Position numbers and translations under genes: made by a program. 64,000 nucleotides of DNA from Punica granatum. Its lineage: Eukaryota > Streptophyta > Magnoliopsida > Myrtales > Lythraceae. Shown piece after piece: positions 11,270 through 21,093 of the stretch (position 1 is its first letter; the number at the start of each line of letters is the position of its first letter). Location: NCBI RefSeq assembly GCF_007655135.1, contig NC_045131.1:16290001-16354000 (forward strand), given 5' to 3'. A model generated the notes under the pieces. It was not told the origin of the DNA. It saw only the letters and a program-made list of their open reading frames with translations, and did not search any database.

Positions 11270-12160
11270 GCTTAATTAGCTTAAATACGTATAGATTAGA
11301 TGACTAGGTTGGCAAATTGTGTGAATTAGAGCTTAATTAGGATTAATTGAGTAGTATCTTTTTTAATTAGGATCAAACTTGGCTAATTAATCTTGATTGT
11401 ACTCTGGAAAAGACTAATTGCATGTTAATTGAGCTCGATCTTTGCTAATTGAGTTGATTTGTGTGTAATTAGGTGTAATTAGTTGTAATTAACTTGTACA
11501 TGTGCTGCGTAGGTACCAATTAGGTTAAATCCTGTTTAATTACTCATGACAGTATTCTGGTCGTGTGATGATTTAGTCTAATTTGGGCTCAATTGGGTCT
11601 AATTAGGCTTAAATCGTGTGTAATTGGCTTAACCACGAACTTGACTATGAGTAATTAGGCTCAAATTAGCATAATTAGGTGAAATTAACATGAAACTAGG
11701 CTTCGTAGCATTCTGTAATTTTCTGTAAAATGGGCTTAGATGAGTCGTTTTTATGATCTGTTGCATGATTTGGCCTAATTGCGTGTAATTAGCTTCCTAT
11801 TGTTCAAAACCTTGCTCAATTAGGTTTCATTAACCTTAATTAGCTCAAAATCGACCTTTTAAGCATGATGGAAAATTTTTGCTGAATTGATCCGAGAGTC
11901 GATTGATTGATTTAGGGGTCGGTTGCTTAATTAGGTTTAAATTATGTTGATTATTCATCCCCTTTCTGTAATAAGGCCTAATTGTGGTCATTTCTTGTAA
12001 TTTTTTATTTAATTGATGCATGGAGCTCGTGAATGTATGAATAATTTGAGGGCCAAGCGGATTAGGGTCCAATTGAATCCGATTTTGCTTAATTAGAGGT
12101 AATTATATCAATTTAGGTGAAATTGACTTAATTAGGGTTTTCGCCTTAGGAATAGAATAT
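11270..12160. repeat. TAATTAG-rich degenerate tract
   Basis: Over about 890 bp, words such as TTAATTAGG, GTAATTAG and CTAATTGAG recur every 10-40 bases without a strict period. It reads as an old, diverged short-motif expansion inside LTR-B. TAATTA is a homeodomain core site, but no regulatory role is shown. Confidence 0.6.
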
Positions 12161-13480
12161 AATCGGGTGTCTTCAGGCTTGATTAATGTTGATAACCGCT
12201 CTTGTGAGAGCTGGCCGAACTTGTACACATCCAATCGAGTCAAAATCGGTCAAATCGTATCATTAACATGTTAACTTGTAATAATTATGTATACTTGGCC
12301 TAATTCACGGGTTTGGGTTAATTAATGATTTAATTAGGAGTCTTAGGACCTACGAAGGTCTTCGTGACCTTAAGGGCGGGTCATTAGGACCTAGGATTCC
12401 CTAAACCGGATTAAAGCCAATCACTTAGTTTAATCAAACTAATAATTCGTGTTCTTATGTGAATTGAATAATTATGTATATTGACATGTGTCACGGGTTT
12501 AAGGGTAATCAACTAACTAAATAAGTCTTAGGATTCAAATTGAAGGCCAAATTAATCTTGAGAAATTATTATAACTTTTTGTAGAATTTTTGGGCATTAA
12601 TTGGCTATTTCACATAAATATGGCCATGTTAATGAAATTAGGAAAAATCGGGAAATTGTGAATAAAATAAGTAAATGTAGGAAATAAACTTGGATTTTTC
12701 TAGGTTAGGACCCTAGGCCCATTTTCCACTTTTTGGGTCTTAGGCCCATTACTAGTCCCACTCAGCCCGTCGTGTGAATGTTTTGCATGAATGTGTGGCC
12801 CATGTACCTATGTTGGCCTGAAAGTACAACCTATTTACTTTGACCTAAAGGTATGGCCCGTTTCATTTTTCTTGACCCGACTGTGTGGCTCAGTATTCGA
12901 TAGTTGGACTATGTAATTATATAAGCACGCGTATCGTGCGGAGTCTATAATTCATTTTTTAATTTCCTTGTACATTCGCAAATGTGGACTCGACCCTAGG
13001 ATTTAATAAACTCGACTTTAACAAATAAAAAGTGTTAGAACTATTAGGAGCTTAGGAATGTACCGAAAATTCGAGTTATTGATTTGCAGGCATCTAATCT
13101 CGTAATAAAGCCTCTGGACTCATTTCTCTAGTTAGAAAGACCGAGTCAAATTTAAGTCTTTAGGCAATTAGTATTATGACCTCGTAGATATTTAGGCGGC
13201 TCAACGGCCAAATAAAATGGCATAGTGGCATTCTAATCCCAATTGGGTCTCTGTCCATGTGGACTAACAAAACACTCAAGTTGGTGGTAGAGGCCTAAAA
13301 ACCACGCCATGTGACAGCTCGACGACTCAGCTGAGAATCTACAAGAGGGCTTGGGCCCAAAATCCCCAGTTCTTAAAAAATTCTAACACGGACTTTGTAT
13401 GATTAACCCTTTGAGTGCGCAATTTAAATTAGCACTACATATAAAAAAATTTTAAAAAAAGTTCTGGTCGACCCAGGACC

Positions 13481-14334
13481 AATGTTAGAAACCTTACTAG
13501 GATTAGACAAGGAGGCTTAGTACGGGTACGCCCGTATGAGCGTTCTCATCGGAAATGGTCATGAATGACTCCCGCTCGACTTGAAAAATCTAATGACCCC
13601 CCCCCCCTTTGGGACTCTTGGAAACTATGGGCTGGGGACCTACAAGTATAGGTAGCACCCAACCGTATAAAACCGTAAGCCCATCATGCATATTCTTCTA
13701 TTGTATGCTTTTGGGTGTGCTTATTTAAATCACTTACTAGTGTAAATGGTAGATGATAGAAAATTCTTTTGTATCTTTTTTTTTTTGGAGTAGATATAAA
13801 TGTGATATCTTTTCTTTATCTCTTACACATGACATGGTTTTCAAATAAAACCTCAAGTATTAGTTAGATTCCCTTGACTATTAAGTTGATCATAGCCACA
13901 TGCGACCAAAATTTAGAGAGATGACTGGGGCAATAAAAATAATCTCTCATGGTGGGATGAATGATGGAATTAGAGACAAATGTGATCATTGTCTCGATTT
14001 GAATACAAATGTCACGCCCTTACAAAGACTTGAATGTCAAGTGCAGAGCGGGGGAAGATACAGTGAGATGCGACTCACCATACTCAAGAACCACCCAAGG
14101 TCACGTAAGTTGTGGGATGAAGCTTAGTGGGATTATTTCAAGAAAATCATCACTCCTTTCCAAAACCAATGAGATTTTTACCAAAGGAATCATACTAATA
14201 CTTCGAGAAGACTTTTCTCATGTATTCCTATGCCATTTCCGTATAATGATTCGTTGTTTTCTCAATTTTTTCTTTTTGAAGGTAAAAGGAAAAAGGAAGG
14301 AGTAAGAAGAAGACCCCATCTACTGGCTCCGCAC
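13481..14334 (+). other. Probable 5' leader of gypsy element C
   Basis: This stretch between the LTR-B region and the gag start is non-coding. It contains a run of at least 12 C (near 13597-13610), a T-run near 13780, and a pyrimidine tract ending at 'tttttgaaggt' near 14280 that resembles a splice acceptor. Long untranslated leaders are normal for Tat-type gypsy elements. The short reading frames at 13900-14305 overlap one another and show no motifs. Confidence 0.4.
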
Positions 14335-14525
14335 CATTATTGGACGAGATCTAAAGCAAGGATGGCATTAGAGCAGCGTAATGTATACCACGTCTTGGAG
14401 GATCCTCCATCACTCGAGGCATTGAGCTCTAAAGAAAGGATTGCTTGCCTAGAGCAAGCTTTGACGGGGCTGAATGGTAATATGGAGCACTTCTTGGCAC
14501 TACTCGAAGCTTAAGCTATCGCAGC
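14335..14525 (+). pseudogene. Gypsy element C gag, N-terminal part, interrupted
   Basis: The plus frame containing 'WTRSKARMALEQRN' (about 14340-14382) resembles the coiled-coil start of Tat-type gag proteins. It continues with 'ERIACLEQALTGLNGNM'. One in-frame stop (TAA, 14512-14514) follows 'FLALLEA'. The frame then reads four more residues up to 14525, where a solo LTR begins. The sequence resumes at 18752-18757. If one TSD copy is dropped, the Ala/Thr-rich linker continues in the same frame. So this is the front half of one gag gene split by a 4.2-kb insertion. It is dead because of the stop, the insertion and downstream frameshifts. Confidence 0.7.
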
Positions 14526-16959
14526 TGTGCGCACCCGAATTTCATCTCGTCGGGGCACGCATTCACGTGCCTATGCAACGCGGCTTGGGAGTGTCCACAT
14601 TCCCGGGGACGCGCGATGGACGCACATGAGAAGGAGTCACCACTACATGTTTACGACCCGAAGGTTGAGGGCCGATGAGTTGCTCGGGTCTAGGGTATGG
14701 GATACACCTAGTATGCTAAGGCAATGGTTTGTATGGAACCAGAAATTTCGAATTCGGGGGTTTTATTACATGTGGGCCTATATCCCACACGCCCTTTCGG
14801 TACTCTAGCTTGCTAGGCTTGCCATTTTATTTATTTACCGCATGATATAGGGTTGCAATTGACTCGCCCGTTTTGACACCTTAAATTTGAAGAAACACTC
14901 GAACCGTCCACTTTTCGACCGGGATTATTACATGAATAAATGTACAACATAAACCCTTACATTGTTCTCTCGAATAAATATAAAAATACAATACATGGAT
15001 CCCGGTTGGCTCACATTTAGCCAAATATTCCACTCTGACTCACCGTGTGTTTGAGAAAAGACCGAAACTAAAATTAAGGCGACGCGGGCTCAGAAAGCCG
15101 GGGGTCGGGTCCAATCGAACCGACGGGTAGCAAGAGGGTCGGTTGACCCTCGAGATGGCTGTGGGATCGGTCGAGCTCCCGGGCGATTGTCAAGTCACGA
15201 TTCACGCACCCAATCCGAGTCGTCTTTCACTTAGACACTACTCGGAGTGAAGTAGTGACTCGAGGCTAGACCCCATGCCGCACTCGGGACATACGCGCTC
15301 AATGTATGGGGGCGTCGGGCCCCGTGAACGAATGTTATGGGGCGTTGGACCCCGTGCAATGCGTATCCTAAAAGATCGGACTCGACCCACGAGAAAACAA
15401 TAGAAAAACATATAAAAGCAGATAAAACAGATACAAACAGATAAGTTGTGTGTTAATATCAGATTTGCATGATTTATCAGGTTCGTGTGGATTTTGAAAA
15501 AAACAAAAATTCAAACACTACAACGCACAATCATAGACATGTTCAATCATGTTAATACTTAATTTGCCGATTTTAAATCCAAGTGATCGATTAAGCCGGT
15601 CTTGTTTGTTTAATCGATTTTATTCCTTAAAACCGAATGAACATGAGATTAATTCATATGGGTTCATTCTCACTTCAACAACCGATTTTAAATCCGATTC
15701 TTTGAAAATATTCAAATTCGTGTTCATATCGGTTTCTTTTCACACTCCCCATTTTCAAAAGTCGGGTTTAGGTATTAGACCGATTCATGCTATTTTCAAT
15801 TGAGATACACATTTCACGTCATTATAATTCATGCAAGTATTGAATCGACAACACGATAATAACAAACAAATACGAAACCGCTATCGCCATAATCTCGAAA
15901 ATTTCAAACAAACATTCGAGCATGCATAACAATATGAGATTTAACGGAATCGATAAAACGGCACCGGTTCATACCGAAACATGCATGAAAATCAGTCTGG
16001 CACCGCCTTATCACCCCACAATGCTTGAAAATTAAAAGACTTAATTCCTCTAAGGGTTTAGGGGGTGTTATACCTTCGCCTTGGAGTTGGAAATGATTCG
16101 GGAAATGTTTCGGAAAGGAAAGGAACAACTTCGGACAGTAGGGTCTCTGAGTGACCCGAGAAGGCTCAAACTCGCCTTAAGGAGGAAATCGGCTGGAGTG
16201 GGCTGTCGGGAGTGGTTCCAGCAAGTTGGCACGGTGGCTCTTGACTCCCAAGGGACCCCTGGACATGGCTATAGGTGATATTCAATGAGCCATGGTTTGA
16301 TTTAACCTGAAAATAAGAAAGAAAACTGGTAAAGTATAGAGGAAACTCGGAAAAGAAAAGAGAGGAAAGGAAGCAGTTCACGCGACGATGCATAGTGGTT
16401 CACGGCTCTTGGATGGCCATGGAACGTTGCTGGAGATGGCTCATGGGTCTATGGGTCGTTGGTTGACCCGGCTTGGTCGTGGAAGGGATGAACTCGTCAG
16501 GAAACCGGGAAAACACCTAGGAACCGATTCTGAAAACTACTGGAACAGGATATTGGAGGCCTCAAATGGAGAAAATAACCTCACCAATGGACTCGGGAAG
16601 TCGAAAACTAGAAGGGTATGTAGTTTTTTTTGTGCTCGGGCTAAGACGGGATGAAGAAAATGCCTAGGAACTGGGAAAACTCGGGGGAGACCCGAATCTA
16701 GACCATGCTAGAATGGTGGGAAGGAGACCTTAAATAAAAAAACTAACACCATCAATGGACTCGGGAGATCGAAAATAGGTGGGATATGTGTTTTTTTTGG
16801 GGTTTGGGTGAAGGTGGATGGGTGCTTATCGGAAAACGACGTTTTTTCCAACAATAATGGTTTTTTCTTTGCTCTCTTCTATACAGCTCTAACCTGGACG
16901 AATTCTCTCTTTCTTCTACCCACTCTCCCTTCCCAAAGTTGCTGTAATTTTCTAAAAAA

Positions 16960-17640
16960 AATGAGGATCAATTGAGGGTGAAAAGCAAGAAGAGAAAGAG
17001 CGGTTTAGATTGGAAAATGATGCCAAAAACTGGGCAACTTCCCACGAACTTCCTTTTTTCTTTTTCTGCTAAACCTGGCCGAGTTTCTGCCTCCTATTCC
17101 TGCTGAAAACTTCTGAAATCAATGAGTAATGAATGAGGGAGAGAAGCAAGAAGGGAAGGATGGTCCAAGATCAGAAAATTGCACCGAAACGGGAAAACCG
17201 TTAATGAACTTCCTTCTTCACCTTTGCAGCTGCATTTGGCCGAATTCTTGGCCCTCTCTTGAATATTTTCTGCTGAATAATGAATGTGTAATGAATGAGG
17301 GAGAGTGGTAAGAAAGGAAGGATGATCCAAGATCGGAAAATTGCGCCAAAACGGGAAAACCATTAATGAACTTCCTCCTTTCTTCTGTTGAATGCATGTG
17401 GACGAATTTTCCTTCTTTTTGATTGATTTTTTCTGCTGAAATGAATGAGAAATGAATGAGGGAGATTGGTAAGAAAGGAAGGATGATCCAAGATCGGAAA
17501 ATTGCGCCAAAACGGGAAAATCATTAATGAACTTCCTCCTTTCTTCTGCTGAATGTATGTGGACGAATTTTCCTTCTTTTTGATTGATTTTTTTTTCCTG
17601 CTGAAATGAATGGGAAAGAAGCAAGCTAAGAAGGTTATTT
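16960..17640. repeat. Tandem array, unit about 161 bp, inside solo LTR 1
   Basis: The marker 'tccaagatc' with following 'ggaaaattgcgcc' recurs at about 17163, 17325 and 17486, giving a period of 161-162 bp. Each unit also has 'aatgaatgagggaga' and 'aatgaacttcct'. Diverged partial units lie at the left (about 16960-17100) and right (about 17600-17640). The last two full units are nearly identical, so the array has expanded or been homogenised fairly recently. It creates long minus-strand frames that are not genes. Confidence 0.8.
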
Positions 17641-18059
17641 GATTGACAAGTAATGAATGTAAATTGAAGACCATTGAAAATCGGTTGAAAGGGAAAAGAT
17701 TTGGCCATGAAGAGGAGAAATCAAGAGGGGAAACTTGGTTATTTTTACTGAAAATGGAAGAAGAATTCGATCATATAGTGTGGGAAAAGAGGGAAAGAAG
17801 GTTTTGGATGGCAAGCATTCAAGGAAGAAGAAAAATTGGAATAAATGTGTAAAAGGAGAAAGATGGGTCATGAAGGAAAGAAAAGGGGTTTAAATGGCAA
17901 ACTTGAAAAGGAAAAAGTTGAGTTGGAAGTAGGGTTCAAGAATGGAAGAATAAGATCAAGAATGGAAAAGAAGTTAAAGTAGAATAAAAGGAGAAAAAGT
18001 AGCCAAATGTAAAATAAAATAGGAAAGGGGGGACTTGGAAGTAAGTTAATGGAAATATG

Positions 18060-18285
18060 GATGGAAATGTCGTAGATTAGGAAAGAATGGGATTAATTTA
18101 CAAATGAAATAAAGAATGGGGCTAATTCGTGAAAAATAAGAGAATGGGGCCAATTTGTAAAGAATAGGGCTGGTTGGTAAATAATAAAAATAATGTGCTA
18201 GTTTGCAAATAATAAAAGAAAAAGGGCTAGATTGCAAATAAAGAAAGAGAATGGAGCTAATTTGCAAATAAAAAATGGAGAAGTT
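18060..18285. repeat. Minisatellite, unit about 30-35 bp
   Basis: Six or so degenerate units have the core 'aatggggctaatttgcaaat', separated by A-rich spacers of variable length. It lies inside solo LTR 1 and is non-coding. Confidence 0.6.
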
Positions 18286-18751
18286 ACCGTGAGTCCCGCA
18301 TGGATTCAAGGGATGTTAGAGGAGTTTGGATCCCAATCAATTACAGATTCAAATTTCGTAACACAAAGGACAAGGTACTGTTGATATGTGTAAAAAGGTG
18401 ATCCCGACAAGTATGATATTGGTTTATCATGACTTGATGCACTGGGAGCTTGGGAATCGGTTTTGCCCGGTTCGGGTGACCGAAGCAACATTAATTGATT
18501 CAATCGCCAGTTTGCATGTTTGTGCGCTGTACTGCTTGTTTGGGCATGATTTGTTATCCTTCCATAAACTTTCTAGGAGGCCTTGAGACCTTCCATTGTC
18601 ATCATGCTTCTTGAGTCACTTGGTTGGCCCTGTCGATCTTGCCATGAATACTAAATTGATTTTGTTTGATTATCTTCGGTTGAAGCTCATATTATGACTC
18701 GGTTGGTTCAAGACTTTATTATAGCCGGTGGACTAAAATGGGATGCTGACA

Positions 18752-20400
18752 GTAGCTGCCACAACTGCCGCCCCTGCAATTCAAGCACCTCATACTCTTC
18801 AAGGAGTACTCCCGGTCAGCTACACTTCAGCCATCTTGGCACCGTCGACGGTTATGACCGTTTTGGCTCCAGCGATACTGGTTCTTCCTCTAGGTTTCTC
18901 TACGTCGATCCCGCTCACTACTGCTCCTCCAGTCTCGCTTGGCCCTTCAGAGCTTACGTTCATCCCGGCACCAGTCCCTTTTGTTTCGCCGCCGGCGTCC
19001 TTTGTGCTGACTGGTGTTTTAGCGTAGGGACTTGAACCGTTCTTCTTCCTAACTCCACTCTTTTCGCAATAGTTTTTCTTACCAAGCTCTACTAGCACCT
19101 GCAAATGTCCCTTCTTCCGCCGGCCCAAACTATAGAGCAGGTCCATCGGCCTTGCCCATTGCTGGCAGAATTGCCACTCAGGCCAAAATCGAAAAAGACC
19201 GCCGCCTTAAGAGGATAGAGGAGGCTATGAAGTTAATGCATGGATTGCGCCACTATGGAGGGTTAAGCTACGAGGACCTTTGCCTTTTCTCCCACGTGTC
19301 AAGACCGGAGAAGTTCAAAGTTCCAGAGTTTGAACAGTACGATGGGGCGGGGAATCCTATGATGCATCTACGCCTCTACTTGGCCAAATGGGTCCACACA
19401 ATGAGAATATGAAGCTTATAATACAGACTTTCCAGAAGAGTCTGAAGGAAAATGCCTTGATATGGTTTGTCGGGCTCAAGTCTACCGATGTGACTTCTTG
19501 GGAAGAGTTAGCAAAGGCCTTTGTCAAGCACGGCACTTACAACACCAAGTTAGCGCCGACTCGCTTTGATTTGGAAGGGATGATAATGAAAGAGGGACAA
19601 TCATCCCAAGAGTACATGAAGAAGTGGAGGGAAAAGACGGTTGACATAAATCCTCCATCCCGGAGATTGACCTCGTGCACATCTTCATCAATACTCTCAA
19701 GGAGTCATACTACTCGCATTTGATTGCTCATATTAATGCTCCATTCAATAACTTCAATCATGCCGGTGAGGTTGTAGAGTATGGCATCCGCTCATGATGG
19801 ATCAATGGGCAACCAAGGATCCGAATCGGAGCCAAACCTCGGCATATCAGCCAGCTCAGGGGCCATATTAGCCAAGAGCACAATGCTAGAAGAGGCATTT
19901 CACCCATCTACCCATGCCTATATTCGAGTTTTATTAGATGATGTTACAAAAAGGTTGGATCGCTCCTGAGCCATGTCATGCCGATTATCGTGAGACTAAT
20001 CCGAATCCCAATGCACGTTGTGAACGTCATATGGATGCCGCTGGATATTCCATGGAGAATTGTCCCAAACTTAAGCACAAGATTCAGGACTTCATTGACA
20101 TTGGAAAGTTAAAGTTCAATGCGGTACAGCCGCCAAATGTCAACTTGAACCCATTATAGGCGCACACCTCGGGGTATGGGCCATCAGTCAACGTGATAGG
20201 CATGGTGGAGATAGGAGACCTGGACGATGAATTAATTGCTACCTTTGATCAGATCTTCATCGACTATGCCCCAATTGAGACTACCGTGAATACCTTTGTG
20301 ATTTAACCTCTCGTTCCTTTTCCCTATGAGAGCAACAAGTGTGTGCCATGGGTCTATAAAGCTAAGATAGTGGGAGAGAACAAGAATAAAGAGGTGATAG
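18752..20400 (+). pseudogene. Gypsy element C gag, main part, with start of pol linker
   Basis: This is the continuation of the gag relic after the solo LTR. It opens with an Ala/Thr/Pro-rich linker (frame at 18743-19027). After a frameshift near 19100 the capsid core appears: 'PEKFKVPEFEQYDGAGNP' (about 19305), then in another frame 'NALIWFVGLKSTDVTSWEEL' and 'KLAPTRFDLEGMIMKEGQSS' (about 19450-19620). A later frame at 19938-20159 carries 'CERHMDAAGYSMENCPKLKH', the Cys/His block that ends such gags. The 'VPWVY' motif near 20345 matches the linker ahead of protease. At least four frame changes and several stops are present. Protease, reverse transcriptase, RNase H and integrase of this copy are not found. 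Confidence 0.8.
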
Positions 20401-20401
20401 G

Positions 20402-20632
20402 AGTATAAGAAAAAGTAATCCTTACACAGTACTGAGCTTTTGTGTTCTGGCCATCAATTCTTAGCCTTCTCGCTTTGACGATGGTGCCTTTTAAGGAAGT
20501 CTTGGCACTCACTGTGACTAGTGCCTTTTCAATCCTTTGAACCTCTTTAATGACTCCTTCAGATATCATATAGAGATAAAACAAGCCATCGCTTTTAATT
20601 TCTTCTCGTTTTGTCACTTTTTCTTATAAGCA
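20402..20632. mobile_element. Possible small inverted-repeat element
   Basis: A perfect 13-bp inverted repeat, TATAAGAAAAAGT at about 20405 and its complement at about 20619, bounds some 215 bp. The interval contains a clean minus-strand frame of 87 codons (20354-20617 overall) with no motif I recognise. It could be a MITE with TA-type duplication or a chance palindrome. The flanking 20633-21056 shows nothing identifiable. Confidence 0.3.
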
Positions 20633-21093
20633 CCTCGTTCTGTCGCATGCTCAAGTTAATAAATGAGGTTGAAGTTTATGATCTTATTCAATTGTGAGTG
20701 AATAGAAATAAAGAGTTGTTATGGGAATCTCAATAATTATATGGGATCAAGTCAAAAACAAATCTTTCAGATTTAAGGATTGCATCTCTCACATAGACAC
20801 TTGATTTTTGGCCTAGATGCCAAAAATAGATTGAGGTAAAAGAGTCCAATACACAAGTCGTGAGGTAGGTGGAATGAAAAACTAAGGTTGGAATGAGCTT
20901 TTATTGTGAGATTTTTTGGTGTCACAACCGCCTTATCTAAAAGAATGACCTTACAATACAAAATAGGGGCCCATGGCGACCATTTTTCGGACTTTGGGCG
21001 ACGCTTTCAGGCATCAACAAAAGCCTCTTGACACTTCTCTCGAAGCTTTGGAAAGTGACACAGTAGGTTAGGGGTCGATTTATCCACCTTAAA

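Larger units (their letters stand above)
10784..13480 (+). mobile_element. Gypsy LTR-like region, family B, forward copy
   Basis: This is homologous, in reverse orientation, to 5205-6560: the 'gggtcttaggcccat' block near 12735, the 'acgggttt' and 'gtcttaggat' blocks at 12300-12540, and the end segment 'tttaggcaattagtatt' near 13160. A TATA box at 11016 gives the direction. It lies upstream of the plus-strand gag of gypsy element C, so it may be the 5' LTR of C. That link is inferred, since I could not define exact LTR ends or a convincing primer-binding site after 13480. The interior includes a long tract of AATTAG-type words (11270-12160). Confidence 0.5.
14526..18751 (-). mobile_element. 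Solo LTR 1 of a large gypsy family, inserted in gag
   Basis: This 4,226-bp segment starts TGTGCGCACCCGAATTTC and ends GGGATGCTGACA. Both ends match those of 21099-24046, and the first 700 bp are closely similar. Flanks are GCAGC (14521-14525) and GTAGC (18752-18756), a 5-bp target duplication with one mismatch. No gag or pol of its own is present, so it is a solo LTR left by recombination. Minus orientation is inferred because a relative at 59985 starts with the complementary TGTCAGCAC and carries a TATA box in that direction. Internal tandem arrays are listed separately. Reading frames inside, including a 204-residue one at 17094-17708, are low-complexity by-products of those arrays. Confidence 0.8.

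Noticed and set aside
13597..13610. Run of C as a possible assembly artefact
   Set aside because: A homopolymer in a non-coding leader is unremarkable, and the flanking sequence continues normally; without reads it cannot be judged.
17094..17708. 204-codon minus-strand frame
   Set aside because: It is produced by the 161-bp tandem array inside solo LTR 1; the protein text is repeated Ser/Phe/Lys-rich low complexity with no domain.
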